A DNA stretch of 63,102 nt from Gammaproteobacteria bacterium (GTDB lineage Bacteria; Pseudomonadota; Gammaproteobacteria; Coxiellales; Coxiellaceae): contig JAUIAD010000022.1 of NCBI GenBank assembly GCA_030425685.1, positions 1 to 63,102 of the forward strand, in the 5' to 3' direction. This document shows positions 50,001 through 58,412 of the stretch, piece after piece. Both the position numbers and the translations under genes were made by a program. Within the stretch, counting starts at the first letter, position 1. Each line of letters opens with the position of its first letter. Under the pieces are notes generated by a model. The model made no database searches, had not been told where the DNA came from, and saw nothing but the letters and a program-made list of their open reading frames with translations.

Positions 50001-52776
50001 GGTAGGTAAATGCTGCTTCGCGGGAGGCAATAATGGATATCCCATAGTTAACTGCCTTTTTAACTACAGACAGATCATGTTGATATGGTTCAGTTTTTAA
50101 TTCGCTAGCAAGCGGCTTCTGTGCTTCTATATTTAGCTTTTTCTCTGCTTTTTTTTGATTGTCGGTGTGAATAGTAATGTGACTATATTGACGTGACAAA
50201 TCATTAATCGTGTTTTTATCCAAAGCATAGGCAGGCGCATCCAGCACTACTTTTTTTGAGGATCGTTTAATGCGTCTGACTTGATGTGTCGTCTTGACAT
50301 AATCATGCGTCCAATCCATGCCATTTATTTTTTTTAATTTCGTTTTAATCGTTTTTAGTTTAGTATTTTCTGGCACCAACGTGATTTTATTATCTTGTAT
50401 AAAAGCTTGGTAGCCCGTGTTCGTCGATAGGCCAATCTGTTTTGACAGACGGTTATCCGCGTTCAGTCTGACGTGATCATGATTGGCAACGGGCAAGTGA
50501 CTCCTTTCTATCAACTTAGTATCACGACCTTTTAAGACCTGTTGTGGAGAAACAAGCTTTTCTCTACCAAAATTACCCCTAACAAGCAGGCGGTTGTTTT
50601 TCTCATCAATGCCAGTAATCGTTTTTTCTGCAAACTGACCGCGCCCAACATAGGTTTTAGCCACCCAGCCTTTTTTAAAAAACTTGGCATATTTTCTTTC
50701 TTCGGTGGTTAAATAGACTGGTTTTTCAACCAGTACATCTTTATCAGGCTGATCGAGCAACCCTTGCTTTTTAAGCGCTTCTCGTATTAGTAATGATTGG
50801 CTCAAAGCAGAATTTTTAGTCGTTGATAGAACCTCAACGTCTTTCAGGTTCGCTCCATAGTGATTGGCTATTGATTTGGCGATTATTTTCTGTCGATGCG
50901 TTTGTTTTTCCTTCCCATTCATATTGAGGTCTGACTTCACTTCATGAATGGTGATTGATAACTTGGATTTTGCCTGATTAGTTTTTTGTGATGCTGACTT
51001 AATAATGGGCACGCCTGCTTTTTTAAGAAGCGAGACAACATTTCCAGCAAGTTGGCTTTGTTTCCCCGATGAATTTGAGAGGAAAATAAGGTTTGCTTGG
51101 CGTTTTTTGGTTAGGTCAATTAATCGTTCTGCAACATGAAGGCTAAGGCGTTGCCCCTCGTCAATCAAAAAGACTTCTTTACCTTTACGTGACACCATAT
51201 TAGCAATGGGGTTGTTTGTTGATTCTTCATATCGATGCAAAAACCCATAAAGACTCTGCGCACGATCCGATTTACCAATTCGCTTTAACTGCTGCCACAG
51301 ACTTTTCTGGTGTGAGCGATCATGCTCATAGTGATCGTAAGCCAAACTCTTTGTTTGCGTTAATAGTTTGACCTTTTTGCCCTTCGATTCTAAATCATTA
51401 ATCAATGTATCAATTAGATTCAACTTGGCGTCTAGTTGTTTTGGCTCCTCAATCAAACATAATCGATGTTGTTGCATGGCATCCAAGACAGTTGCCGGTG
51501 GCTTTTTTAAACTACCTGCTGGGGTGACATGCTTTGAATGATCAATCTTCTGGATTAATCGCTTTTCAGCTTCTATGAGAGACTGCGATGTAAAATGCCC
51601 AGAGTCAGTTTTATGAAGCACACCCGATTGAATTAGTTGATACAATGAAGATTGAAGCTCAGCAACACTGGATGATCCTAAATCTAACTGCATGGCCTTC
51701 TCAATTAGCAGGTTGGCATCCAACGTGACACTAAAACGGGATAATGAACTAATAGCATCCAACAGTGCTTCATTTGACTTGAAGGAGGTGTTAATATTTT
51801 CCTTTATTTTAGGGTTAATGCATTTATGGGTAATATCATCAAAGCTTTTTCCCGCATGATGTAAATCAAGAAATTGTTGCATGCTACCCTTAGACTTTGC
51901 CATAAAATCACGGTGATTAATTTTTTCCTTCCCCGCCTTAGAGTGCTGAGCAACATGATTATACAATATTTTGTCATTTTTATCGGCGTGTTGAAGAGAG
52001 TCGACAATGCTGACTATCTGTTGACGCCGCTTTGAAAAATGGTTTTTAATGTCATCAGGAAAAGAAGAAATCGCAAACATGCCATGCTTGTTCACAGGCA
52101 TTACCTCAAAGCCTTTGGCACGAGCAGCAATTGCCATTTCATTTTGATAAATGTGCCCTAGGAACGTGCCGTTGTCTCTGATTTTTTCATAAAATCCGTG
52201 TTTTCGTTGCATATCCGTCGACAATGCACGCCACTGCCCGTCTTCTCGTTCGGTCACATTTGCCACTAAAGCATGCGTGTGTACCTGTGGGTCGCTGGCT
52301 CTAGAGCTAAAGTGTGTGCACAGACTGGCAACCATATTTTTTGTCAGCTCGTATTCCCTAATACCGTTAACCGACTTACGTGCAGAGGCCATTTTTTCAA
52401 CTTCATGCATAGCGGTTTTAACCGCATTAATATGAGCATTAAGAAAATAGTCTTTTAGTAATTTATCCTCGGTGCAACAGACAATGAGACTCAACTCTTT
52501 GTTCATGGAAAATGTAAGATCATATCCAGGCCGACCAGCCAATGTTCCGTCTTGGTTTCGTTTTCCGACAACTATATTGCCAGGTAATACACCATTATAA
52601 ACATCAGCATGATCTTTCGGATCTATGGCCCCGACTAGTCCCAGTCGTTCCGCGCCCTTCCCCATCCACTGATACAACTCTTTTTCGTTAACATCCTCAA
52701 TATAATAATTACCATCTTGTTTTAAATAGTATCCAGTCTCAATGCTGCTTTTTTTTATCGGCACAATAGATAACAT
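47041..52776 (-). CDS. traI: TraI: MobF relaxase-helicase with Toprim primase-like C-terminus
   Basis: A 1911-residue multidomain enzyme that would nick oriT and unwind the transferred strand. The relaxase domain has tyrosines at 16, 17, 24 and 25 and the metal triad His155, His166, His168 (QVHTHAL), almost at the positions of F TraI. A degenerate RecD-like domain without Walker A follows (about 430-640; LIDEGQRLSL). The active helicase has GYSGTGKST near 1035 and LLDESSMVG near 1108. The C-terminus carries a region FCNFETGDKGGMIKLLMSE and a Toprim motif AEGVETALS (about 1760) and LDND (about 1812), as in primases of mobile elements. Good RBS; 15 bases after traD. Confidence 0.95.
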   Translation of the reverse strand: MLSIVPIKKSSIETGYYLKQDGNYYIEDVNEKELYQWMGKGAERLGLVGAIDPKDHADVYNGVLPGNIVVGKRNQDGTLAGRPGYDLTFSMNKELSLIVCCTEDKLLKDYFLNAHINAVKTAMHEVEKMASARKSVNGIREYELTKNMVASLCTHFSSRASDPQVHTHALVANVTEREDGQWRALSTDMQRKHGFYEKIRDNGTFLGHIYQNEMAIAARAKGFEVMPVNKHGMFAISSFPDDIKNHFSKRRQQIVSIVDSLQHADKNDKILYNHVAQHSKAGKEKINHRDFMAKSKGSMQQFLDLHHAGKSFDDITHKCINPKIKENINTSFKSNEALLDAISSLSRFSVTLDANLLIEKAMQLDLGSSSVAELQSSLYQLIQSGVLHKTDSGHFTSQSLIEAEKRLIQKIDHSKHVTPAGSLKKPPATVLDAMQQHRLCLIEEPKQLDAKLNLIDTLINDLESKGKKVKLLTQTKSLAYDHYEHDRSHQKSLWQQLKRIGKSDRAQSLYGFLHRYEESTNNPIANMVSRKGKEVFLIDEGQRLSLHVAERLIDLTKKRQANLIFLSNSSGKQSQLAGNVVSLLKKAGVPIIKSASQKTNQAKSKLSITIHEVKSDLNMNGKEKQTHRQKIIAKSIANHYGANLKDVEVLSTTKNSALSQSLLIREALKKQGLLDQPDKDVLVEKPVYLTTEERKYAKFFKKGWVAKTYVGRGQFAEKTITGIDEKNNRLLVRGNFGREKLVSPQQVLKGRDTKLIERSHLPVANHDHVRLNADNRLSKQIGLSTNTGYQAFIQDNKITLVPENTKLKTIKTKLKKINGMDWTHDYVKTTHQVRRIKRSSKKVVLDAPAYALDKNTINDLSRQYSHITIHTDNQKKAEKKLNIEAQKPLASELKTEPYQHDLSVVKKAVNYGISIIASREAAFTYQSVVKKSLSYGIADVSFEEVRQELKERVKSGELMARHGSTGEVLIATQETVQLEKQIIAQIQLGKKTVTSFISHNEIQQKPDASTLTKGQKEAVTLLATTQDRFVMIQGYSGTGKSTMLQTLQNALYQSKVVNQESIIALAPTHKAVKELQSKGIEAQTLKSFLVDEAQLSQNNYQHLENKLILLDESSMVGNRDFLKLQSIVEKGKTCHCAYIGDTAQLLSVEDGKPSEIVYISRDADIATAKMTEILRQKNPELKKVAQALIESTPESVGRAFTRLEQNGWVIDESTLGNNGKGKNEPALDSVQKIAEHYCALSSQERTDTLIAAATNKNRQAINEAIRVIRQDKGELQGDSVTTQVLIDSRLTDAELHHCPNYKAGDVVRLNNQYLTVTKTDPNKNTLVLKDPEKQEKVLNLDLMPNQTTLELFHQEVISVQSGDILKWTKSDKERGLVAHESLRVAQVNKDKQSITAISEKSEKLTIDLNQPNNQHIDYQYASTVHGLQGATAKSILMLLDSKNSLSNTMRLLYVAATRPTDLVKIFTDNLEAVRAQIIHEKGDKRSALETMGLLAVKEAQLPTPDVMKSGNKTLTNTPPINGISQKQERLDAKLVEDGLRAQVQTVCEDLFGKPNASLSNAANWRYGQKGSLSITVAGQHQGSFCNFETGDKGGMIKLLMSELGVDFKTALEQGHRMLGGDMNIQQKPKQNLSSVAKKSIESNDKTAYVNSLVRRSVPIAGTLAEKYLANRSIKHTSSDELRFIKRVSTGTGNKQIRPFSSALMAIARGKDGNLKTIQLTYLDPKTGARIKELKVEKRTLSSPKGSAVNLTPDVQTPKITFAAEGVETALSIKDAIPTTQKDHIQVLVSLGVSNFPNIADVKSADNIVLVLDNDKNNQKQVASIKAAIAQMEQAGKRVVCIQPKLLNDQKTDYNDLAQVGHVNLIRKDINQSIEQIKNLSKADPSINNIQTPQPAKQNITKPTQVDRELFG

Positions 52777-52790
52777 AGGGATAACTTCCT

Positions 52791-54776
52791 TTAAATAAAG
52801 GTCTCGTATTCTTTTTCATCTTTTTTATCAATTAAGATGTTTTCCTCTTGTTTTTGCATATTATTGACATTATTTGATCCTGAACTATCAGTATTTCTTT
52901 CAGTAACGATAAGTTGGCTGGTATCTGCAATTTCTTCTGACTTAGGTTTATCCTTATCAGTGGTAGCCGTTGTGTTTTCCTCATCTGATTGTTGTGATCT
53001 CGGTTTTTTGGCTTTATTTTTTTCTTTTTTATCACTTTCAGTGCTATTAATAGGAATATCACGCAGAATAAAACCTCGACTTACTTTCTCGCGCTTTCTA
53101 AAGGGTATTTTGAGTGGTGTGATCGGCACCGGTGCCGGCACACGTAAATAAGCCGTGAGATCCGCCATTTCCATGATTTCTGCTGGACTAACTAATGGCC
53201 GTGTAACACGCTGTGTGCCAATCGAAATGCCATCGCGAATGGTATTAGCACCATAAGAATAGGATTCACTACTTTGCTCGATATCTTCTTGCCCCAACTC
53301 CTTAGAAACCAGTGCTGCCATATCCGCAGATGGTGATCGAAAGAAAAAACGTGTATTCAGTAAATCAAATATTTCAGCCGCAGAAGCTCGACCATAAACC
53401 TTTTGCAGTTGAGAAAAAGACTGCATGCCTAACACAAAGCAACCACCAAACTTTCTGACTTCAGCAATAGACTCACCCAATTGCGGGAGCTTATGTAACG
53501 TCGGCAGTTCATCACAAATAAACCAAATACGACGATCATAATTTTCCTCTAAGGATAGAAGAATAATGCTTGCCATCGATAGCCACATTGATATAAGTGG
53601 ACGAAGCGCTGCATGCTGTTCCGCATTGGATGAAATAAACAAAAAATGACCGTCTTTCGTATCTGCAATCTTTTTGATCCAATCTCGGATTGAAAAAGAA
53701 TCTTTGTCTTCTAAACCCTGTAAAAAGCGAAGGCTTTTAAGATAGGTTGAAATAACACTTCGAATCGATATGGCGGTTTTTTCTATTTTATCTGAAACCA
53801 AGGTGGCTGCTTGTGTGCCTTTTAAATAGTCGCCTAAGACATCTAGCTCTGCTGTTAAAATTAAAGAGAGCAAGCGATCAATGGACCTATCTTTTTCTGA
53901 TTTCATTCTAAAAGCAGCGGCTGAAAAAACCGTACGCGCCGCATCCACCCAATACGGGTCTGATTCACCGTGCATAGGGATCAGCGATTCTGCAATATTT
54001 TCAAAATCGGGCTCTGTTTTTGCCTCAGCCCACAAATCCCAGTGCGCGCACCGTTGATCAAAAGGATTTAAAATAATATCGCTTTTTTCTTTGTAAAAAA
54101 AGCCAGTGAATATGCACCCTTTATCAAAAATAATCGCACTATCGCCTCGTTTTCGAATTTGCTCAATAAACTGATTAAACGTTTGCCCCTTACCTGCCCC
54201 TATCGTTCCATGAATCAACGTATGCTTAACCTCAAAATCTTTCACCATCGGTATTGACTCAATCACGATATCAGAGGCCCCGTGTTTTTTTATCATCTTG
54301 GCAACGTTTTTTGGTGAATCAATACGTGCGCCACGCACAAACTGTTTTTCAGCTTGTTTTTTTCCGCGATTAATCAACCAAACGGTGAGCCATGCCATTA
54401 AAACAAGTCCAACACTCAACGAAATATAAAAACTCAATTTGAGATGTTGTAAAAATAAATTGACTTGATTATGAAAATAGCGCTCGCTTAATACAGCGAC
54501 GGTATTAACGTTAATCCTCTGACCATGCCATATAAAGTGAAACACATGCTTAGCGAAGCCAGTTTTTAACAGCACAATAGAGGCAACGTAATAATATGTT
54601 GCGCGTATCGTTTCAAAAGAGGTTGAAAGCCATACCCCAATGAGTGTCAGAACTATGATCAACAATATTGCCCAATGCGCTATCTTCTGATTCACCTGTA
54701 TCAGCATACGCAAATTATTGAACGTTATTTGACCGCCTCGTGTAAAAAGCTTCGATTTGCTGGGGGCTTTATCCAT
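52791..54776 (-). CDS. traD: TraD coupling protein (VirD4-type ATPase)
   Basis: A 661-residue inner-membrane ATPase that brings the relaxosome to the secretion channel. Two N-terminal helices (about 35-52, 113-134) flank a periplasmic loop. Walker A is GTIGAGKGQT at 190-199 and Walker B near 420 (WFICDELPTLHKL). TraG/VirD4 motifs such as FGGCFVLGMQSFSQLQKVYG are present. The C-terminus from about 570 is highly charged and probably contacts TraI or TraM-like proteins. RBS GAGGATATT before ATG. Followed by traI at 15 bases. Confidence 0.95.
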   Translation of the reverse strand: MDKAPSKSKLFTRGGQITFNNLRMLIQVNQKIAHWAILLIIVLTLIGVWLSTSFETIRATYYYVASIVLLKTGFAKHVFHFIWHGQRINVNTVAVLSERYFHNQVNLFLQHLKLSFYISLSVGLVLMAWLTVWLINRGKKQAEKQFVRGARIDSPKNVAKMIKKHGASDIVIESIPMVKDFEVKHTLIHGTIGAGKGQTFNQFIEQIRKRGDSAIIFDKGCIFTGFFYKEKSDIILNPFDQRCAHWDLWAEAKTEPDFENIAESLIPMHGESDPYWVDAARTVFSAAAFRMKSEKDRSIDRLLSLILTAELDVLGDYLKGTQAATLVSDKIEKTAISIRSVISTYLKSLRFLQGLEDKDSFSIRDWIKKIADTKDGHFLFISSNAEQHAALRPLISMWLSMASIILLSLEENYDRRIWFICDELPTLHKLPQLGESIAEVRKFGGCFVLGMQSFSQLQKVYGRASAAEIFDLLNTRFFFRSPSADMAALVSKELGQEDIEQSSESYSYGANTIRDGISIGTQRVTRPLVSPAEIMEMADLTAYLRVPAPVPITPLKIPFRKREKVSRGFILRDIPINSTESDKKEKNKAKKPRSQQSDEENTTATTDKDKPKSEEIADTSQLIVTERNTDSSGSNNVNNMQKQEENILIDKKDEKEYETFI

Positions 54777-54891
54777 AATATCCTCTTTGATTCTTGTAGC
54801 AGATGAACACTTGGTGGTGTATAATATAGAGACAGCAAATTGATTTACTTAATACCCATCTAATCAGAAATTTAATACAGGAAGTAAAAAG

Positions 54892-55293
54892 ATGGCTTAT
54901 AAAGCTCGAATAAAAAATACACCGCCCAAAAGCGTTACTCGGCGCATAACATCTAAAAAAGTCAACTACCGGTATTTGACTTTTATTTTTATTACTATTT
55001 TTGCATTTAGCACGGGAGCGATTGCAGCAATTACCATTGGTATTAACGCTTATCTCTTCTTGGCGTCTCCTGTAATCGGTTTTATTCTCGCTTATTTGGT
55101 CGCGCGTGAAAATTACCATAAAATGATTTCCTTAGGATTAGATGAATACAATAAACAATACAGATATAATGTGTGTTGTCATCGCCATATTCACAAATCT
55201 CCCTTCATCGAGGACAGTGGGAATCCCTTGGACCCTGCTAGCAGGAATTACTGGGCAATTGGCCCTGGTAGCTCGAATTACCATGACAGGTGA
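54892..55293 (+). CDS. small membrane protein between traD and traG (traS position)
   Basis: A 133-residue protein on the strand opposite to the tra genes. The basic N-terminus (KARIKNTPPKSVTRRITSKK) is followed by two membrane helices (YLTFIFITIFAFSTGAIAAI and YLFLASPVIGFILAYLVA) and a soluble His/Tyr/Cys-containing tail. ACAGGAAG stands seven to nine bases before ATG. In F the entry exclusion gene traS, also a small inner-membrane protein, lies between traG and traD. Sequence similarity to TraS is not seen, so the role is inferred from position and topology. An overlapping minus-strand frame exists but lacks features of a real gene. Confidence 0.6.
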   Translation: MAYKARIKNTPPKSVTRRITSKKVNYRYLTFIFITIFAFSTGAIAAITIGINAYLFLASPVIGFILAYLVARENYHKMISLGLDEYNKQYRYNVCCHRHIHKSPFIEDSGNPLDPASRNYWAIGPGSSNYHDR

Positions 55294-55295
55294 CA

Positions 55296-57968
55296 TCACA
55301 AGAGATCCTTAACTTCATCTATAACGCCAGCAGCAATATGTTTAGTCACTCCTTTTTGAGAATATGATTTACCTTTTGTAATTTTATCCTCAGCTGTTGA
55401 AGTAAACTGCTCTTGTGCTTTACCTTGCTCTTGTCGGCCTGCATCAATTTTATTTTTATTTTGTCCGATATGATTCCCAACTGAACGACTTAAATTCTGA
55501 GCTTGTTCTGCATTCACACCTAATCCATTTCCCCTTGAAATCAGATTTCCTGAATTTTGTTGGTAGTTTTGCATCAAGTATTTTTCTCGATGCTGCATAG
55601 TTGGGGTATGGAAGCCTCTCTCAATATCAGCACTTGCCGAGGTATATTGACTAGCCAATTGTCTCGCGTGCGTTTGTATATATTGGTCAGCCAGTTGATT
55701 CTGTTTAGCAATCCAATAAGGATCACCAGTTGGTGATAGAATTTTATATGCATTTTCCGGATAATTGGTTTGTATATGATTCGAAAATGATTGACTAAAA
55801 TTCGTATTAATAGCATCTGAGTGCGTTTTAATGAATTGAGCACTATTCGATAATCGCTCAGCTCTATTTAAATCGGCACCCATTTGAATGGCCAGATTTT
55901 GCGCATCAGTATTATGCGCTGAATAGGAATGTGTTTGCGAATAGTTTTGAATTGTATTTAAAGCATCACGAAAATCACGCGCATTGCTGACGCTTACGTT
56001 TTTATCAACACCTAGTGAATAAGTTCCATCGTGCGTACTCGAAGAGCTTCCTTCTACATTTGTTCCCACATGACCAGAGACTGTTAGTCCATTTCCTAAT
56101 ATGGAATACCCACCGCTTGCATTAACAGAAACGCCGGATGAACCAGATATCTGTGATAGTTTTTTAAAACAATCTAATGTATTAATATTTTCCTTATTGG
56201 ATAACGAGTTGCTCATATTAAATATTGTACTCATCGCATGATCAAGCTGAGAACTCACACCGCTCGTTTGACTATTGCCCAACGCATCATTATGCCCTCT
56301 CGACTGCATATATTGTGTGTTATGTGTGAACGCTGATGCCAATGAGCTTTCAACCTGCTTTGTCGTTGTTACTGCTGCACTTTGCGCTGCATGCGCACTG
56401 GTTGCTAGCTGACTCATTCCCTGCGATGTTGAATACACATCATGTCCCATCGGTGTTGCAGTAACAGTCGCCGCGTTACCTAATTGCTGTGTGTTGAGTC
56501 CGTGCAGGCTTGTATAATTAGTATCGTGCTTATTCGCACTTAAATTGTTAGCGGTCGCATTATCCGTTGACACATTACCCAATGAATAATTACCTGTCGC
56601 AACGGATGCCCCACTACCTTGGGCAATTGAATGAATCATCCCACCTAAATATTGAGCGGCATTATTAAACGTAAATGCCATCCCCTTTACAATACCCAGA
56701 CTTAGAAATGGAATTGCTAATACTAAATATCCTGCAATCCCTGCAATATCGCTGTGTTCTTGAGCCAATAAATTAATATTCGCTAATGTTACTGTTCCAT
56801 GGTTTCCCGCGCTCAAATAAAAATTCATCGCCATATTGAGAATGGCATACATAATGGGCCAGGTTTCTAACCATAACAAAGAATAAAGATAGTTTTTAAA
56901 AACGCTAAAACCTAACCCTGGCACTAGAGTTAAAACAGCAATCAACGGAAAAATACAAATAAGCAATAAAAGCAACACCACCTGCATAAGCGGTAAGGTT
57001 TGAATACCAATGTGTTGGCTCGCCGCCCAAGCCATCCGCGTATTATTCATGGCCATCGTATTGGCGATATTTTCCAACCCTGCAACAGACCCTGTCTCAG
57101 CGGCATAATTTTTAAGTCCTGATCGAAACGCATTGATGGCGATATTCTGTCTTAAAATATCCGTACCTGTTTGACTCGCTGACTTAAAATACTGGTAGCT
57201 GCTATCCAACATATTATTAATAGCGGCTGGCGCATAGGTGTTTCGCGTTGGAATAAAGCGCGCTAGGATTGCGGGCGCAGTTTTGGCTGAGTATTGATTA
57301 ATTTTCTGTGTTAGGAGTGGTGCTGCTTGCGCGCACGTTTGAAACTTACCATCTGTAAACAACCCTCTAATAGGCGATGGATTACTTGTCATCTTGGCCC
57401 AAATATCTTCTGAATGCAATAAATCATTAAATGAATATTTGTGATTAATCAAAATATCACCGACCACGCAGCTTCTGACATAACTGTTCATTTCATTCAT
57501 AATTACAGGATCATCCAATTGTGACGCTAACGACAAACGGAATAGGTTTGACCCAAACAACATGCCTGTCTTGTGATATTGTTCTTCACTAGGCAGTGCA
57601 AACACCGTCTCAAGATCTGATGAGAACCCATACCCAAAGGCCGTAATAAGATGGGCTGGAAACGCAATACCAAAAGGCACATTATCAACAACCTGTGCTG
57701 GAACTGTTTGATCACTCGTATTAATCACCGCTACGGTGCTCGGCACACCTAAGAGAATATTAAAAACAAAGAAATAGGTGACAAGCCATTTCAAATACAA
57801 CATAACGTCATGCTGCTTCACATAGGCTGCTGCCGTCATAATAATACCGATTGCAGACCCAATCCATGTAGCCGCTTTAAACCCTGGGCTACCACAAAAG
57901 GCAGCTACAGCATTTAAGCCTTCACGAAAAAGGTCTGAGTTGCTAATAACATAAACTTCATAGGTCAT
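55296..57968 (-). CDS. traG: TraG mating-pair stabilisation / entry exclusion recognition protein
   Basis: An 890-residue protein. The N-terminal third is membrane-bound (helices near 35-55, 58-80, 330-352, 360-385, 410-430) and has the TraG_N pattern EVYVISNSDLFREGLNAVA and FCGSPGF. The rest, from about 450, is a long Ser/Thr/Asn/Gln-rich soluble region. In F, TraG is needed for pilus assembly and aggregate stabilisation, and its C-terminus recognises TraS. AGGAATGATCGC precedes ATG 57968. Low-complexity parts may vary quickly. Confidence 0.92.
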   Translation of the reverse strand: MTYEVYVISNSDLFREGLNAVAAFCGSPGFKAATWIGSAIGIIMTAAAYVKQHDVMLYLKWLVTYFFVFNILLGVPSTVAVINTSDQTVPAQVVDNVPFGIAFPAHLITAFGYGFSSDLETVFALPSEEQYHKTGMLFGSNLFRLSLASQLDDPVIMNEMNSYVRSCVVGDILINHKYSFNDLLHSEDIWAKMTSNPSPIRGLFTDGKFQTCAQAAPLLTQKINQYSAKTAPAILARFIPTRNTYAPAAINNMLDSSYQYFKSASQTGTDILRQNIAINAFRSGLKNYAAETGSVAGLENIANTMAMNNTRMAWAASQHIGIQTLPLMQVVLLLLLICIFPLIAVLTLVPGLGFSVFKNYLYSLLWLETWPIMYAILNMAMNFYLSAGNHGTVTLANINLLAQEHSDIAGIAGYLVLAIPFLSLGIVKGMAFTFNNAAQYLGGMIHSIAQGSGASVATGNYSLGNVSTDNATANNLSANKHDTNYTSLHGLNTQQLGNAATVTATPMGHDVYSTSQGMSQLATSAHAAQSAAVTTTKQVESSLASAFTHNTQYMQSRGHNDALGNSQTSGVSSQLDHAMSTIFNMSNSLSNKENINTLDCFKKLSQISGSSGVSVNASGGYSILGNGLTVSGHVGTNVEGSSSSTHDGTYSLGVDKNVSVSNARDFRDALNTIQNYSQTHSYSAHNTDAQNLAIQMGADLNRAERLSNSAQFIKTHSDAINTNFSQSFSNHIQTNYPENAYKILSPTGDPYWIAKQNQLADQYIQTHARQLASQYTSASADIERGFHTPTMQHREKYLMQNYQQNSGNLISRGNGLGVNAEQAQNLSRSVGNHIGQNKNKIDAGRQEQGKAQEQFTSTAEDKITKGKSYSQKGVTKHIAAGVIDEVKDLL

Positions 57969-58014
57969 GCGATCATTCCTGCTTTTGTATATTTATTCCT
58001 GGCTTTATTCTGTT

Positions 58015-58398
58015 TTAATACCCTCTGCATGATTCTCTCCCATTTTTAATGCTAAACAACCGTCCTGAATCTATACACACAAATGCAACGATTAACAGTG
58101 CGTAAATCACAAAATCAACATGAATAAAGGATGCTGGAAAGGATGATTTAATAAAGGCATTCATAAATATCACGCTTGAAAACACATTCAGGACATACAA
58201 AAAACGATTCTTCAAAAACATTGATATTGCCACGGCGAATAGTATTAAGAAGCCAAATAAATTCGTTAGGAACGTGGTTAATGCATAAGGATAAAAATGA
58301 AGCGCTACCAAAGCTATCAAAGGCAGAATGATAGAGATGATGGCGTTTAAGCCATAGGCCAGCATCAATAATCGTTTTTCTATAAACATAGTTGTCAT
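58015..58398 (-). CDS. small polytopic membrane protein of the tra operon
   Basis: A 127-residue hydrophobic protein with about four helices (YGLNAIISIILPLIALVAL, LTNLFGFLILFAVAISMFL, FLYVLNVFSSVIFMNAF, FVIYALLIVAFVCI). AAGGAGAG stands six bases before ATG 58398. It lies between traH and traG, where F has no required gene; trbF or trbJ-like accessory proteins are nearby in F. No family recognised. Confidence 0.65.
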   Translation of the reverse strand: MTTMFIEKRLLMLAYGLNAIISIILPLIALVALHFYPYALTTFLTNLFGFLILFAVAISMFLKNRFLYVLNVFSSVIFMNAFIKSSFPASFIHVDFVIYALLIVAFVCIDSGRLFSIKNGRESCRGY

Positions 58399-58412
58399 TT
58401 TTTCTCTCCTTG

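Noticed and set aside
54769-55119. 116-codon minus-strand frame overlapping the small membrane gene at 54892
   Set aside because: It has no RBS, unusual composition and mirrors the plus-strand gene, which has an RBS and membrane topology.
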